64,000 nucleotides of DNA from Paenibacillus sacheonensis (GTDB lineage: Bacteria > Bacillota > Bacilli > Paenibacillales > Paenibacillaceae): positions 62,001 to 126,000 of the forward strand of contig NZ_JAAAMU010000017.1 of assembly GCF_009909195.1 (NCBI RefSeq), in the 5' to 3' direction. Both the position numbers and the translations under genes were made by a program. The notes under the pieces were generated by a model. The model ran no database searches. It had not been told where the DNA came from and saw nothing but the letters and a program-made list of their open reading frames with translations. Shown in pieces: positions 55,102 to 63,858 of this stretch (positions within the stretch are counted from its first letter, which is position 1; the number at the start of each line of letters is the position of its first letter).

Positions 55102-55257
55102 TTACACCGTTAAAGCGCCGTCGCTCTCGGCCGCCGAGTCCCCTTCTTCCTCCGGAGATTCGGCGCTTGCCGCCGCTTGCTGCTCCATCTCCCTGTAAAG
55201 CAAGAAAGCCTCTACATCCCCGGTCAGCGTAAAATACTTCCACGAAAAATTTCGCAT
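55102..55257 (-). CDS. yqzL: YqzL-like small protein
   Basis: 51-residue protein read directly from the minus strand: begins MRNFSWKYFTLTGDVEAFLL, then YREMEQQAAA and an acidic Ser/Glu/Ala tail. The FSWKxFxxTGxxEAxLLYxE pattern and the era-yqzL-recO position match YqzL of B. subtilis. ATG at 55257 with AAAGGA about ten bases upstream; stop TAA at 55102. Role unknown. Easily missed because of its size. Confidence 0.85.
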   Translation of the reverse strand: MRNFSWKYFTLTGDVEAFLLYREMEQQAAASAESPEEEGDSAAESDGALTV

Positions 55258-55365
55258 TCGTATTCATCCTTTCCGCGCTCAGCAACGTTGCTCACGGATT
55301 AGGATGCGAAGAAGGGATGCAGCTTATGCCCGCTCAATTATTGTCAGATCCGGGTTAGAGCGGCA

Positions 55366-56295
55366 TTAGTCGTTCCGGAAGCCGAGGTCCTTCAGAACCC
55401 GGTCCTGATTCCGCCAATCCTTCTTCACTTTGACCCACAGTTCGAGAAATACCCTGGATCCGAGCAGTGTCTCGATATCGCGGCGCGCTTCCTTGCCCAC
55501 TTGTTTCAGCAGGGCGCCCTGCTTGCCAATGACGATGCCTTTCTGCGAATCGCGTTCAACGAAGATGACGGCTCCGATATAGACGACGCCGTTGTCCTGC
55601 ACCTTCATATCCTCGATGGCTACGGCGATCGAATGCGGCACCTCTTCGCGCGTCAAATGCAAAATCTTCTCGCGTACGAGCTCGGCGCAGACGAACTGCT
55701 CCGGATGATCCGTCACTTGATCGGCAGGATAATATTGCGGGCCTTCCGGCAAATAGCCGCCGAGCACTCTCAGCAGCGTATCGACGTTATTGCCTTTAAG
55801 CGCGGAGACCGGAATGATTTCGGCGAAATCATGCAGCTCCTTGTACTGCACGATCAGCGGGAGCAGCGCTTCCGGCTCGATCTTGTCGATTTTGTTCATG
55901 ACGAGAAATACGGGGGTCTTCACCTTCTTGAGCGCTTCGATGATGAAGCGGTCGCCGCCGCCAAGTCCTTCCGAGGCATCGATCAGGAATAACGCCGCAT
56001 CCACCTCGGCCAGCGTGCTGATCGCGGATTTGACCATGAAATCGCCAAGCTTCGAAGTCGGCTTATGGATCCCCGGCGTATCGAGAAACACGATCTGCGA
56101 ATTGTCGGTCGTGTACACACCGTGGATCTTGTTGCGCGTCGTTTGCGGTTTATCCGACATAATGGCGATTTTTTGCCCGATGACTTCATTGATCAGCGTC
56201 GATTTGCCGACGTTCGGCCTGCCGACGATCGCCACGAAGCCGGAGCGGAATTTTTCTTTGGATCCTTTGGACCCGTTCGTAGTCGTTGCATTCAT
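55366..56295 (-). CDS. era: GTPase Era
   Basis: Essential 16S rRNA/30S maturation GTPase. 309 residues: G1 [17 protein letters not shown]2 [12 protein letters not shown]3 [16 protein letters not shown]4 [10 protein letters not shown]5 VSALKGNN, then the C-terminal KH domain with [36 protein letters not shown] completes it and binds the 3' end of 16S rRNA. ATG at 56295. With ybeY and phoH in the same block it forms an rRNA-maturation set. Confidence 0.97.
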   Translation of the reverse strand: MNATTTNGSKGSKEKFRSGFVAIVGRPNVGKSTLINEVIGQKIAIMSDKPQTTRNKIHGVYTTDNSQIVFLDTPGIHKPTSKLGDFMVKSAISTLAEVDAALFLIDASEGLGGGDRFIIEALKKVKTPVFLVMNKIDKIEPEALLPLIVQYKELHDFAEIIPVSALKGNNVDTLLRVLGGYLPEGPQYYPADQVTDHPEQFVCAELVREKILHLTREEVPHSIAVAIEDMKVQDNGVVYIGAVIFVERDSQKGIVIGKQGALLKQVGKEARRDIETLLGSRVFLELWVKVKKDWRNQDRVLKDLGFRND

Positions 56296-56335
56296 AGGTG
56301 GTCTAATGTCTCCTTCTTATCCAAACATTACGCAA

Positions 56336-56773
56336 TTAATTTCGGTTCAGCTGCTTGGACGAAAACGCGCCCGGCAGCAGCTCGGCGACCGTCGAAATCC
56401 GCCAGTCGCCTTTCATATTGCCCATGATGACGGGCATGTCAGGCGGACAGAGTTCCACGAGCACCTGCCTGCATACACCGCATGGCGTAATCGGCTCGTC
56501 CGTATCGCCGACGACGGCAATCGCCGCAAAACTGCGCGCTTCATGGCCGTCCGCGATCGCCCGGAACAGCGCGGTTCTTTCCGCGCAATTCGTAGGGCTA
56601 TACGCTGCGTTCTCGACGTTGCAGCCGGCATGGACGCTGCCTTCCGCATCCAGCAAGGCTGCGCCGACCTGAAAATGCGAATAGGGCACGTAGGCGCGTT
56701 TTCTGGCTTCGATGGCTTGAGCCATCAGATGACGGTAGGGATCCAGAAGATCCTGCTTCGTTAGTTCGGACAT
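56336..56773 (-). CDS. cdd: Cytidine deaminase
   Basis: Zinc enzyme converting cytidine/deoxycytidine to uridine/deoxyuridine in pyrimidine salvage. 145 residues. YSHFQVGAALLDAEG, GCNVENAAYSPTNCAERTAL (catalytic Glu in CAE) and PCGVCRQVLVE (zinc cysteines); tetrameric small type. ATG at 56773 has AAGGAG eight bases upstream, better than GTG at 56782. Confidence 0.96.
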   Translation of the reverse strand: MSELTKQDLLDPYRHLMAQAIEARKRAYVPYSHFQVGAALLDAEGSVHAGCNVENAAYSPTNCAERTALFRAIADGHEARSFAAIAVVGDTDEPITPCGVCRQVLVELCPPDMPVIMGNMKGDWRISTVAELLPGAFSSKQLNRN

Positions 56774-56795
56774 GCCGGACACTCCTTCGCTTCTA

Positions 56796-57152
56796 CTAAG
56801 AATTAGGGATGATATGCGGCACGAATACGATCAGTCCTACAACGACCGACGTGACGGCCGCCAGCAGCACCGCGCCGGCAGCGGTGTCTTTGGCCGCTTT
56901 CGCGAGCGGATGCTGCTGCGGGCTGGCCAGATCAACAAGATGCTCGACGGCCGTATTCAGGAGCTCGGCTGCCAGCACCATGCCCTGTACGATGACGACC
57001 GCCAGCCATTCCATGCGGGATAGTCCGAACAGCAGTCCAGCCGTATTCACGATGATAACGGCCGCGAGATGAATTCTCATATTCGCCTGCGCAGCCGACG
57101 CGCTTCGAACACCGTTCCAGGCGAAAGCGACGCTGCGCAGAAAACGCCTCAT
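56796..57152 (-). CDS. dgkA: Diacylglycerol/undecaprenol kinase
   Basis: 118-residue membrane kinase of the DgkA family; in Firmicutes the substrate is mainly undecaprenol. N-terminal amphipathic FLRSVAFAWNGVRSASAAQA, then three membrane helices. The active-site signature is VLAAELLNTAVEHLVDLAS and KAAKDTAAGAVLLAAVTSVV. ATG overlaps the ybeY stop by one base (TAATG). It replenishes the lipid carrier used by mraY. Confidence 0.94.
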   Translation of the reverse strand: MRRFLRSVAFAWNGVRSASAAQANMRIHLAAVIIVNTAGLLFGLSRMEWLAVVIVQGMVLAAELLNTAVEHLVDLASPQQHPLAKAAKDTAAGAVLLAAVTSVVVGLIVFVPHIIPNS

Positions 57153-57649
57153 TAACGGGTCAGTCCTGCTTGCTGCAGCACCGCTTCCTGCTTCTTCGTC
57201 ATGACGGCTTCGCTTTCCTCGTCCTGATGGTCGTAGCCGATCAAGTGAAGGAAACCGTGCACGAACAGGAAGCCCAGCTCGCGCTCCAGCGAATGCCCGT
57301 ACTCCTCGCTTTGCAGCTTCGCGCGCTCTACGGAAATGATAATATCGCCGAGCATGCCTTCGTAAGGAATCGGATCGCTCTCGTCTTCGACTTCGTAAAT
57401 GATGCCGAGCTCCTCGTCGGTCTCTTCCTGCATGGCGAACGACAGCACATCCGTCGGACGGTCGATACCGCGGTAGTCTTTATTCAATTGATGGATCTCC
57501 TCATCGTCGACGAAAGAAAGCGCCACATCGCCGTCCGTCAAGCCTTCCGCTTCGCCAGCCAATTGAAGAAGCTTCTCCAATACGCCGATGAAATCCTCGG
57601 AAATGTTCACTTTCTCTTGATCGTTGCTCCAATCCAACTGCAAACTCAT
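57152..57649 (-). CDS. ybeY: Endoribonuclease YbeY (rRNA maturation)
   Basis: 165 residues, single-strand RNase for 16S 3' end processing and ribosome quality control. The zinc motif HxxxHxxxxxH is HGFLHLIGYDH. Also LNKDYRGIDRPTDVLSFAMQ and LGDIIISVERAKLQSEEYGH. ATG overlaps the pgpH stop by four bases (ATGA), and its own stop overlaps dgkA, so the three are translationally coupled. Confidence 0.96.
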   Translation of the reverse strand: MSLQLDWSNDQEKVNISEDFIGVLEKLLQLAGEAEGLTDGDVALSFVDDEEIHQLNKDYRGIDRPTDVLSFAMQEETDEELGIIYEVEDESDPIPYEGMLGDIIISVERAKLQSEEYGHSLERELGFLFVHGFLHLIGYDHQDEESEAVMTKKQEAVLQQAGLTR

Positions 57650-59892
57650 GCCAGCCGCTCCTTTGGTTTCGCATCTTCCGGATATTCAATGCGCGAATGA
57701 AAAATACCGATGATGGTTTCTTTCAGCGTTTGCGCGATTTTCTCTAGCTCTTTCAACGTCAGGTCGCATTCGTTGAATTGTCCGTCGTCCAGACGGCCTT
57801 TGATGATTTTGTGAATCATCGTCTCGACCTGCTCCATCGTCGGGCTGCGCATGCTGCGCACCGCCGCCTCCACGCTGTCGGCAATGCCGACGATTGCCGC
57901 TTCCTTCGACTGCGCTTTAGGGCCGGGATAACGGAAATCATCTTCCGTGAAATCAGGCTCTTCGCCCGCTTCTTCGGCCAGCTTCACCGCTTTGACGTAG
58001 AAGAACTTCAAAAACGTCGTGCCGTGATGCTGCTCCGCGATGTCGCGGATCGGCTTCGGCAGCTTATGATTCCTCAGCATTTCCACCCCGTCGCGCGCAT
58101 GGGCGATAATGATCGATTTGCTCAGCTTCGGCTCGATGGAATCATGCGGGTTTTCATAGTTTGTCTGATTCTCGATAAAATAACTGGGCCGCTTCGTTTT
58201 TCCGATGTCATGATAGAACGAACCCACCCGGCAAAGCAAGCCGTTCGCCCCGATCGCTTCCGCCGCCGCCTCGGATAAATTGCCCACCATCACGCTGTGA
58301 TGATAAGTCCCCGGCGTCTCCGTCAGCAGCTTGCGCAGGAGCGGATGGTTCGGGTTGGACAGCTCAACCAGCTTCAGCGCGGACAGGATGCCGAACGTTA
58401 CTTCGAAGAACGGCATCAGGCCTACGACCAGTATCGCCGTTAACAAGCCGCTCGCAAACGCGAACGCGACCGTCATGATCAGATCGCTCTTCGCCGGCAA
58501 TTCGCCGAGCAGGATGATCGCGAGCACGCTGGCCGATCCGAACAGGCTGGCCATAATGCCGGCTTTCAGAATCGTGGAGCGCTGGCTGGCCCGATGAATG
58601 GCGAAGATCGCGGCGAACGATACGACTGCCGTCGTGAATCCATAATCGAAATCGAATATGCGGCCGGACTCCGTATTGAAGATGATGCTTCCCATGATCG
58701 CGAACAAGAACGAGCTTACGACCGCCAGCTGAACGTCCAGCAGCATCACGATCAGCATGGCCCCCATCGCGGTCGGCGCGAGATATCCGACATACGGCAT
58801 CGTCTGCGTCTGCGTCAGCTCAATAATCGACATGGACAGAATATTCAAAGCATAGATGAGCAGCAGCATCGTCAGCTGCGCGTTGCTGTATCCCGTTCGC
58901 GTGCCGCCGCTTAGATTGGTCGCCTTCTCGAGATAACCGTATATGACGATCAGGAAGAGGACCGAGAATAAAAGCAGTCCCAGCTGCGGCCAATAGTTTT
59001 TCTTCGTCTGCAGCAAGCCGAAGGAAGACAGGCGGTCGTACATCTCTTTGGATACGACTTCGCCTTTATGCACGATAATATCCCCTTGCCCGAAAACGAC
59101 GGGCGGGGTATTCTCCTTCGCCGCCACGCGGGCGTCGTTCGTCGCCTGCTTGTCGAGGAATTTGTTCGGCATGATCGCGTACCGAGCCAGCTCCTGCACG
59201 ATTTCCCGCGTCTTGCGCTCGCTGAGCGCGCTGGCGTTGACGAGCTCCGCTACCTTCGTCCGCGCCGTTTCCGCTTCGCGCAGCGAATCGCCCATCAGCT
59301 TATGGACGATGGACACCGCAACGACCTGCATATCGCCGAGCTGCGCGGGCGTCAGCTGCGGCATTTTGTAGAAGGTTTCCTCCGGAATGCGATACGTCTG
59401 CTGCTTGACGACGTTGGCCATTTCTTCCAGCAGCGAATCGTTGTACGTACCGTTGCCCTTGTTCAGCCGAACGAACTGATCCACGTAGTCGACGTACATT
59501 TGAGGAATCTCGCTGCGATAGATCGAGACTTTGTTCTCCAGCGTCACTTGGTCGTCCTGATTCAGCTGCTCCATCCGGGCAAACACCTGCTCGAGCAGCG
59601 TCTCGCTGCGAAGCGCCACGATCGAATATATCGGCTCCACCTGCTCGGCCGCATGTTCCTGCGCTTGGAGCGTCGCTTTCTCGTCCTTGATCTCCATCGG
59701 CGCTTCGATATCGCGATCGCTCGCTTTATTCAACTGGATGTTATACGTCTTGGGAAGAACATGCGAAGCCAGACTAAAATAAAAAAGCAGAACGAACAGA
59801 AGCAGCAATAACCAGCGAACGGCAGCGCTGTTCTTCCATCCACTCCAACCGATTGACTTTCCTTCATTTTCGCCTGTCTGCTGATTCGGCAT
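57646..59892 (-). CDS. pgpH: 7TMR-HD phosphohydrolase PgpH (c-di-AMP phosphodiesterase)
   Basis: 748-residue membrane protein that degrades c-di-AMP to pApA in homologues. Layout: N-terminal membrane helix (about 29-48), a 240-residue extracellular domain (7TMR-HDED), seven membrane helices (about 305-490), then a cytoplasmic HD domain with TETPGTYHHSVMVGNLSEAA. It continues with RVGSFYHDIGKTKRPSYF (the HD pair) and IIAHARDGVEMLRNHKLP. ATG at 59892 behind AGGAGGATAG. A 746-bp repeat-rich gap separates it from phoH. Confidence 0.95.
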   Translation of the reverse strand: MPNQQTGENEGKSIGWSGWKNSAAVRWLLLLLFVLLFYFSLASHVLPKTYNIQLNKASDRDIEAPMEIKDEKATLQAQEHAAEQVEPIYSIVALRSETLLEQVFARMEQLNQDDQVTLENKVSIYRSEIPQMYVDYVDQFVRLNKGNGTYNDSLLEEMANVVKQQTYRIPEETFYKMPQLTPAQLGDMQVVAVSIVHKLMGDSLREAETARTKVAELVNASALSERKTREIVQELARYAIMPNKFLDKQATNDARVAAKENTPPVVFGQGDIIVHKGEVVSKEMYDRLSSFGLLQTKKNYWPQLGLLLFSVLFLIVIYGYLEKATNLSGGTRTGYSNAQLTMLLLIYALNILSMSIIELTQTQTMPYVGYLAPTAMGAMLIVMLLDVQLAVVSSFLFAIMGSIIFNTESGRIFDFDYGFTTAVVSFAAIFAIHRASQRSTILKAGIMASLFGSASVLAIILLGELPAKSDLIMTVAFAFASGLLTAILVVGLMPFFEVTFGILSALKLVELSNPNHPLLRKLLTETPGTYHHSVMVGNLSEAAAEAIGANGLLCRVGSFYHDIGKTKRPSYFIENQTNYENPHDSIEPKLSKSIIIAHARDGVEMLRNHKLPKPIRDIAEQHHGTTFLKFFYVKAVKLAEEAGEEPDFTEDDFRYPGPKAQSKEAAIVGIADSVEAAVRSMRSPTMEQVETMIHKIIKGRLDDGQFNECDLTLKELEKIAQTLKETIIGIFHSRIEYPEDAKPKERLA

Positions 59893-60134
59893 CGTTGCTA
59901 TCCTCCTAGAACCTGCATCCCCCTGATCCCCCGTACTTCGCGGGACCTTCAGGGACTTCGTCCCTTGGACCCTATCTAGAGCATGACAATTTTATTTTAA
60001 GATTAGTTTAAGATTACATACGTTTAGAAAATAAAATGAGTTCAAAACCTTAAAATCTTCAAACCCTTTAAAACCCCTAAAAACCTTAAAGCGTTTCGCA
60101 ACCCCCTAAATCCCCCTTGCCTAAGGGGGACCCC

Positions 60135-60408
60135 AGGGTCTCCGTCCCTGGACCCGGATGGAGCGTGACTGCTGCGGGGCCGTCTTCGAAGCTGCTTTGT
60201 ACGTGGGCTCGTTTTCGTCCGCTTGCGGACACACTTTTCAGGTGGTGTTCTTACGGTACTTGGCGCCCCTTAGAGTCCCCGTCCCTGAGTCCGAATGGGG
60301 CGTGACTTGTACGGAGCCGTCTTCGAAGCTGCTTTGTAGGAGGGCTAGTTTTCGTCCGCTTGCGGACACACTTTCCAGGTGGCGCTCTTGCGGTACTTGG
60401 CGCCCCTC
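60135..60408. repeat. 137-bp tandem direct repeat, two full units
   Basis: Unit 1 is 60135-60271 and unit 2 is 60272-60408. Three landmarks (AGGGTC/AGAGTC, CGTGACT and CGCCCCT) all repeat at exactly 137 bases, so no net indel has occurred. Each unit contains the CGTCCGCTTGCGGACACACT hairpin followed by CAGGTGG. A partial third unit (GGTCTCCGACCC) follows at about 60409. Confidence 0.85.
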
Positions 60409-60521
60409 GGTCTCCGACCCGATTTTGCCGACTTGTTTTCGACATATTTCGGCAGCCGTTGGCCTTTGCGTCGGTGTCGCCAGTCCTCTGTTCGGCGTGA
60501 AGCTTTCAATAAAATAAAGGA

Positions 60522-60545
60522 GCAAAGCGAAATAGTTCGCTTTGC
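60522..60545 (-). terminator. Hairpin downstream of phoH, probable terminator
   Basis: Perfect arms GCAAAGCGAA and TTCGCTTTGC with a 4-base loop; on the minus strand it is followed by TCCTTTATTTTATT, a T-rich tail. About 94 bases after the phoH stop. Confidence 0.65.
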
Positions 60546-60638
60546 CTTGTCTGCTGTGTTTGTGGTAAATCTTGCATGGCGCGGCTCTAACCGGTACGGC
60601 GTGAGCGTTTGCACGGCCTTACCGGCTCTGGTTTGCCT

Positions 60639-61613
60639 TTACTGACCTTGGCTCTCCGCATCGATATTGTAGGCCGTGATGATCTTCTGAACCAATGAAT
60701 GCCGTACGACGTCGGACTCCGTAAAGAGGATGAAGCCGATCTCCGGAATGTTCTGAAGGATCCGCTGCGCTTCGATCAGGCCGGAGCGTTTGCCCCGCGG
60801 CAGATCGATTTGGGTGACGTCGCCGGTGATGACCATTTTGGAACCGAACCCGAGACGGGTCAGGAACATCTTCATCTGCTCCGGCGTCGTGTTCTGCGCC
60901 TCGTCCAATATGATGAACGCATCCTCGAGCGTCCGCCCGCGCATGTAAGCAAGCGGCGCGACTTCGATCAATCCGCGCTCGAACGCCTTCGTCGTTTGGT
61001 CCGGGCCGAGCACGTCGTGCAGCGCGTCATATAACGGCCGCAGGTACGGATCGACCTTCTCCTGCAAATCCCCCGGCAGGAAGCCGAGATTCTCGCCTGC
61101 TTCGACGGCGGGACGAGTCAGGATAATGCGCTTCACGGAGCCTTCCTTCAGCGCGGCAACCGCTAGCACGACCGCCAGATACGTTTTGCCCGTACCGGCC
61201 GGTCCGATGCCGAAGACGACATCCATTTTTTTGATCGTTTTGACATAGTGACGCTGGCCAATCGTTTTTACCCGGATCGGTTTGCCCCGAAACGTCGTCG
61301 TGATCTCCGCCTTGAATAGGTCAAGAAGCTGATCGGCCTGCATGGTCTTGGACAACTCGAGCGCATAGGCGATATCGCGCTCGGAAGGCGTATACCCGCC
61401 TCTCACCAACTGCTGCAGCACCGTATAGAACTGCTCCAGCGATTCAACGTCGTCCGAGGGCCCGGAAATCGCGATTTCCGCATCGCGCGACATGATATCG
61501 GATGACGATTGCTGCTGGACGAAACGTAAATATTTATCCTGCGGGCCAAACAAAGCCAGCCCTTCCGCTGCATTCGCAAGTGGAATTTTGACTACCTTGA
61601 ATTCATTCGGCAA
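60639..61613 (-). CDS. phoH: PhoH/YbeZ family ATPase
   Basis: 324 residues, cytoplasmic PhoH-type ATPase that accompanies YbeY in rRNA metabolism. Walker [21 protein letters not shown], Walker [40 protein letters not shown], and the [20 protein letters not shown] loop. N-terminal KH-like part (about 1-100). Start codon TTG at 61613 with GGGGA upstream, overlapping no other gene; yqfD ends seven bases before it. Confidence 0.94.
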   Translation of the reverse strand: MPNEFKVVKIPLANAAEGLALFGPQDKYLRFVQQQSSSDIMSRDAEIAISGPSDDVESLEQFYTVLQQLVRGGYTPSERDIAYALELSKTMQADQLLDLFKAEITTTFRGKPIRVKTIGQRHYVKTIKKMDVVFGIGPAGTGKTYLAVVLAVAALKEGSVKRIILTRPAVEAGENLGFLPGDLQEKVDPYLRPLYDALHDVLGPDQTTKAFERGLIEVAPLAYMRGRTLEDAFIILDEAQNTTPEQMKMFLTRLGFGSKMVITGDVTQIDLPRGKRSGLIEAQRILQNIPEIGFILFTESDVVRHSLVQKIITAYNIDAESQGQ

Positions 61614-61619
61614 AAATAC

Positions 61620-62813
61620 TCAGTCCCCTTGCATCTGAACTAACGGTCTCTCTTTCACGATCGACTGATCCACTTCAAAAAACACTTTCATATAAACTTT
61701 ACCATTGTCCGTCTTTTGATGCAAAATGTTTTCCGCGACGATCTGCGCATCGGGGCCGACCTTGGCAAGCAGATCCGCCCGCGCGTGTTGGATGCCCTCG
61801 GCTTTGGCTTCTTCTGCGCTGATCGTTTGCTGCTGCATTTTCACTTCCATGATGGTCTCCTTCATCCGTCCGAAAGGCAGCTTCAGCGTGCGCCAGGCGG
61901 CCTTCTCCTCCTCCACCACGCGCTCGTACATGGCATAAGGAATCTTGCCGTAGCCGCTCACCTGGAGGGCTCTCCCGCCTGCCACTCCGTACCAGATGAT
62001 CTTCTTGTTGCCGGTATATACTTTCGACGTCCTCGTGAGCGGTGAGACGATGTCATATTCATGCCATACGATTCCTTTTACCTCGCCCTTAGCCACGACA
62101 GCCTTGCCGTTCGTCTCGTCGCCCAACAAGCCCGAGATCAAGACATCCCCCTGCTTCACCTTCGTATGTGGCTTCACGACGGGCCGTCCGGACTCCGCCA
62201 TGACCTTCGTGACGACCGCGTCCGTCGAAGCGACCAGATGGCGCGGACTAAGCGGCGTCTTCGCGTCCGGCGTCTTGGATTCCACGACCTGGATCGTAAT
62301 ATGCGTGCCGCGTTTCTCGACGCCGACCCACGCCGTTCCGGGCAGCTTCTGCGCGAGATGCCGAGACAGCACGGACGTATCCTCCAAGCGGAACGACCAT
62401 TGAAACGGATAGAGCCCCTCCGACTTGGCCGCCTGCAGAATCTGTTCCTCCGACAGCTTGTCGTTGCCCTTCACGTCGATCGACCAGATGAGCGAAGATA
62501 ACAAATACATGCCGATGAAGAACAGGACGAGCCCGGCCGCAAAAAAAACACGTTTCCGCATGCGCTGCATCCAGAACGGCAGGCCTGTACGCGTCTGTAC
62601 GTGCACGCGGCAGCCTGTCCGTTTCAAGATCGGACGAAGCCGGAAAAAATCGTTCACGACGACTTGGCACTGCAGCCCGTCCTCTTTCGTGCGGCGAATG
62701 GACCACAGCTGCAGTCCATCCGCGAGCGCTTCGTTGACGAGCCTTTCCATCGCCTGGCCGCGAACGGTAATCGTAACGAAACCCCGCAGCCAGTGCATCC
62801 ATGTCGCATCCAT
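61620..62813 (-). CDS. yqfD: Sporulation protein YqfD
   Basis: 397 residues. Cytoplasmic N-terminus (about 1-85) with FVTITVRGQAMERLVNEAL, one membrane helix (VFFAAGLVLFFIGMYLLSSL, about 89-108), and a large extracytoplasmic part starting WSIDVKGNDKLSEEQILQAA. It also has TAWVGVEKRGTHITIQVVES, LVASTDAVVTKVMAESGRPV and VKQGDVLISGLLG. B. subtilis YqfD is made in the mother cell under sigma-E and needed for proper coat/cortex formation. ATG at 62813 behind AAGGGGG. Confidence 0.93.
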   Translation of the reverse strand: MDATWMHWLRGFVTITVRGQAMERLVNEALADGLQLWSIRRTKEDGLQCQVVVNDFFRLRPILKRTGCRVHVQTRTGLPFWMQRMRKRVFFAAGLVLFFIGMYLLSSLIWSIDVKGNDKLSEEQILQAAKSEGLYPFQWSFRLEDTSVLSRHLAQKLPGTAWVGVEKRGTHITIQVVESKTPDAKTPLSPRHLVASTDAVVTKVMAESGRPVVKPHTKVKQGDVLISGLLGDETNGKAVVAKGEVKGIVWHEYDIVSPLTRTSKVYTGNKKIIWYGVAGGRALQVSGYGKIPYAMYERVVEEEKAAWRTLKLPFGRMKETIMEVKMQQQTISAEEAKAEGIQHARADLLAKVGPDAQIVAENILHQKTDNGKVYMKVFFEVDQSIVKERPLVQMQGD

Positions 62814-62827
62814 TTCTCTATGCCCCC

Positions 62828-63106
62828 TTATTCTCGCACCTCGATATGCTTGATTAAGCCCTCTATGAATACTTCTTCCGTCCAGATCGTTCGGATGATC
62901 AGATCGCTGCCGGTCACTTCGAGCTCTCCTTTGCTCAGCGCAAGCCGAAGCTTCTCGCTCGAGAAATGAAGGACGCCGCGATGGTTTTCAATATACAACT
63001 GCCGGTCGCCGATCATCGTGAGCCTCGGAAGATCCATAACGACGTCCTGCGGCAGGTCCAGCAAATCGGCAGCCATTTTTCGAAGTTTGCGGTTAATGCG
63101 GCGCAT
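62828..63106 (-). CDS. yqfC: Sporulation protein YqfC
   Basis: 92 residues starting MRRINRKLRKMAADLLDLPQ. Continues DVVMDLPRLTMIGDRQLYIE, NHRGVLHFSSEKLRLAL and ELEVTGSDLIIRTIWTEEVF, an all-beta YabP/YqfC family protein. ATG at 63106 chosen for length and the AAGGGGG site; the open frame to 63178 overlaps the promoter. Preceded by a sigma-E-like promoter and followed closely by yqfD. Confidence 0.92.
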   Translation of the reverse strand: MRRINRKLRKMAADLLDLPQDVVMDLPRLTMIGDRQLYIENHRGVLHFSSEKLRLALSKGELEVTGSDLIIRTIWTEEVFIEGLIKHIEVRE

Positions 63107-63137
63107 CCAATCAGAGGCCCCCTTCCCGTACTGTACC

Positions 63138-63166
63138 AAACTATGCGGGAGCGGCAGGAAATATGA
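63138..63166 (-). promoter_or_regulatory. Sigma-E-like promoter of yqfC-yqfD
   Basis: Minus strand -35 TCATATT (63166-63160), 14-base spacer, -10 CATAGTTT (63145-63138). Resembles the sigma-E consensus (ATATT, then CATACAAT with 13-15 spacing) and lies 31 bases upstream of the yqfC ATG, matching the known mother-cell expression of yqfCD. Confidence 0.7.
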
Positions 63167-63201
63167 GAAACGCTGCACGGCTCGAGGAACGAAGCGAAAA
63201 T

Positions 63202-63233
63202 AAAAAAAGCATCCGCCCCAAAGGAGCGAATGC
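63202..63233 (-). terminator. Terminator upstream of yqfC
   Basis: Minus strand GCATTCGCTCC-TTT-GGGGCGGATGC (two G-U pairs) followed by seven T. It separates floA and the proline-rich protein gene from the sporulation genes yqfCD. Confidence 0.9.
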
Positions 63234-63251
63234 TTGCGATAATACGCGCGT

Positions 63252-63812
63252 TTATTTGCGCTGTAACGGCTTCTTGGATCTCGGCGGTCCCAGGATCTCG
63301 GACAAGATGAAAGCCTGCCGCAATTCTTTGCCTTTCGGCATATGGAAGGAAGCGCCTTGCGGCGCCTGTCTCTTCGAAGCAGCCGGCATGGCGCTGCCGG
63401 CCGGTTTAGGCGGCGAAACGGGAGCCTTCTTCTCGTCTATGGACCAATCGTACAGGGCAGGTCCCAAATCCTCGGGATGCTCCATGCTGATGCCTTCGCC
63501 CGAAGGCTGCGCCTTCAACGTATTCAACATGCCGCCGGTTGGACGGCCTTGTTCGGATGTCTGCCTCCGCTGCTCCGCGGGACGCCGCTCGGCCTGCGCA
63601 AGGACCGGACGCGGACGCTCAGGCTGCTGCGGCCGCTCGGGCTGAGGTTGGGCTGCCGTCGGTCGTCCGCCCGCCCCCCCGCCGAAAGGCGGCATCCGGT
63701 TCCCGCCCGGATTTTGCTTGCCGCGGGATTTGTTCAGCATGGTCAGCAGAAAACCGACGATGATGATCACGACGTAGAAATTGGAAAACAGCAGCTTCAG
63801 AAGCTCTTGCAT
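63252..63812 (-). CDS. Membrane-anchored proline-rich protein of unknown function
   Basis: 186 residues: N-terminal membrane helix (LLKLLFSNFYVVIIIVGFLL) followed by a low-complexity cytoplasmic or surface part rich in Pro, Gly, Arg and Gln (PFGGGAGGRPTAAQPQPERP). A short C-terminal motif LRQAFILSEILGPPRSKKP looks conserved-like. ATG at 63812 behind GGAGGTG. It follows floA by 46 bp, where B. subtilis has yqfB. Not recognised. Confidence 0.75.
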   Translation of the reverse strand: MQELLKLLFSNFYVVIIIVGFLLTMLNKSRGKQNPGGNRMPPFGGGAGGRPTAAQPQPERPQQPERPRPVLAQAERRPAEQRRQTSEQGRPTGGMLNTLKAQPSGEGISMEHPEDLGPALYDWSIDEKKAPVSPPKPAGSAMPAASKRQAPQGASFHMPKGKELRQAFILSEILGPPRSKKPLQRK

Positions 63813-63858
63813 TCGTTCACCTCCAGCGAACCATCGACACGCCTATGGCTTGCGGTCA

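Larger units (their letters stand above)
59893..60638. repeat. Non-coding repeat region between phoH and pgpH
   Basis: No credible gene. From left: a GC-rich module with CCCCCTGATCCCCC, a hairpin and AGGGACTTCGTCCCTTGGAC (59909-59975). Next is an A/T-rich stretch with TTTAAGATTA twice and several AAACCCTTTAAAACC-like units (about 59995-60095). A second GC-rich module with CCCCCTAAATCCCCCTT follows (from 60103), then two tandem 137-bp units. A perfect hairpin comes at 60522-60545. The GC-rich modules are related to those at 2580-2850, so both gaps hold the same repeat family. Confidence 0.78.
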
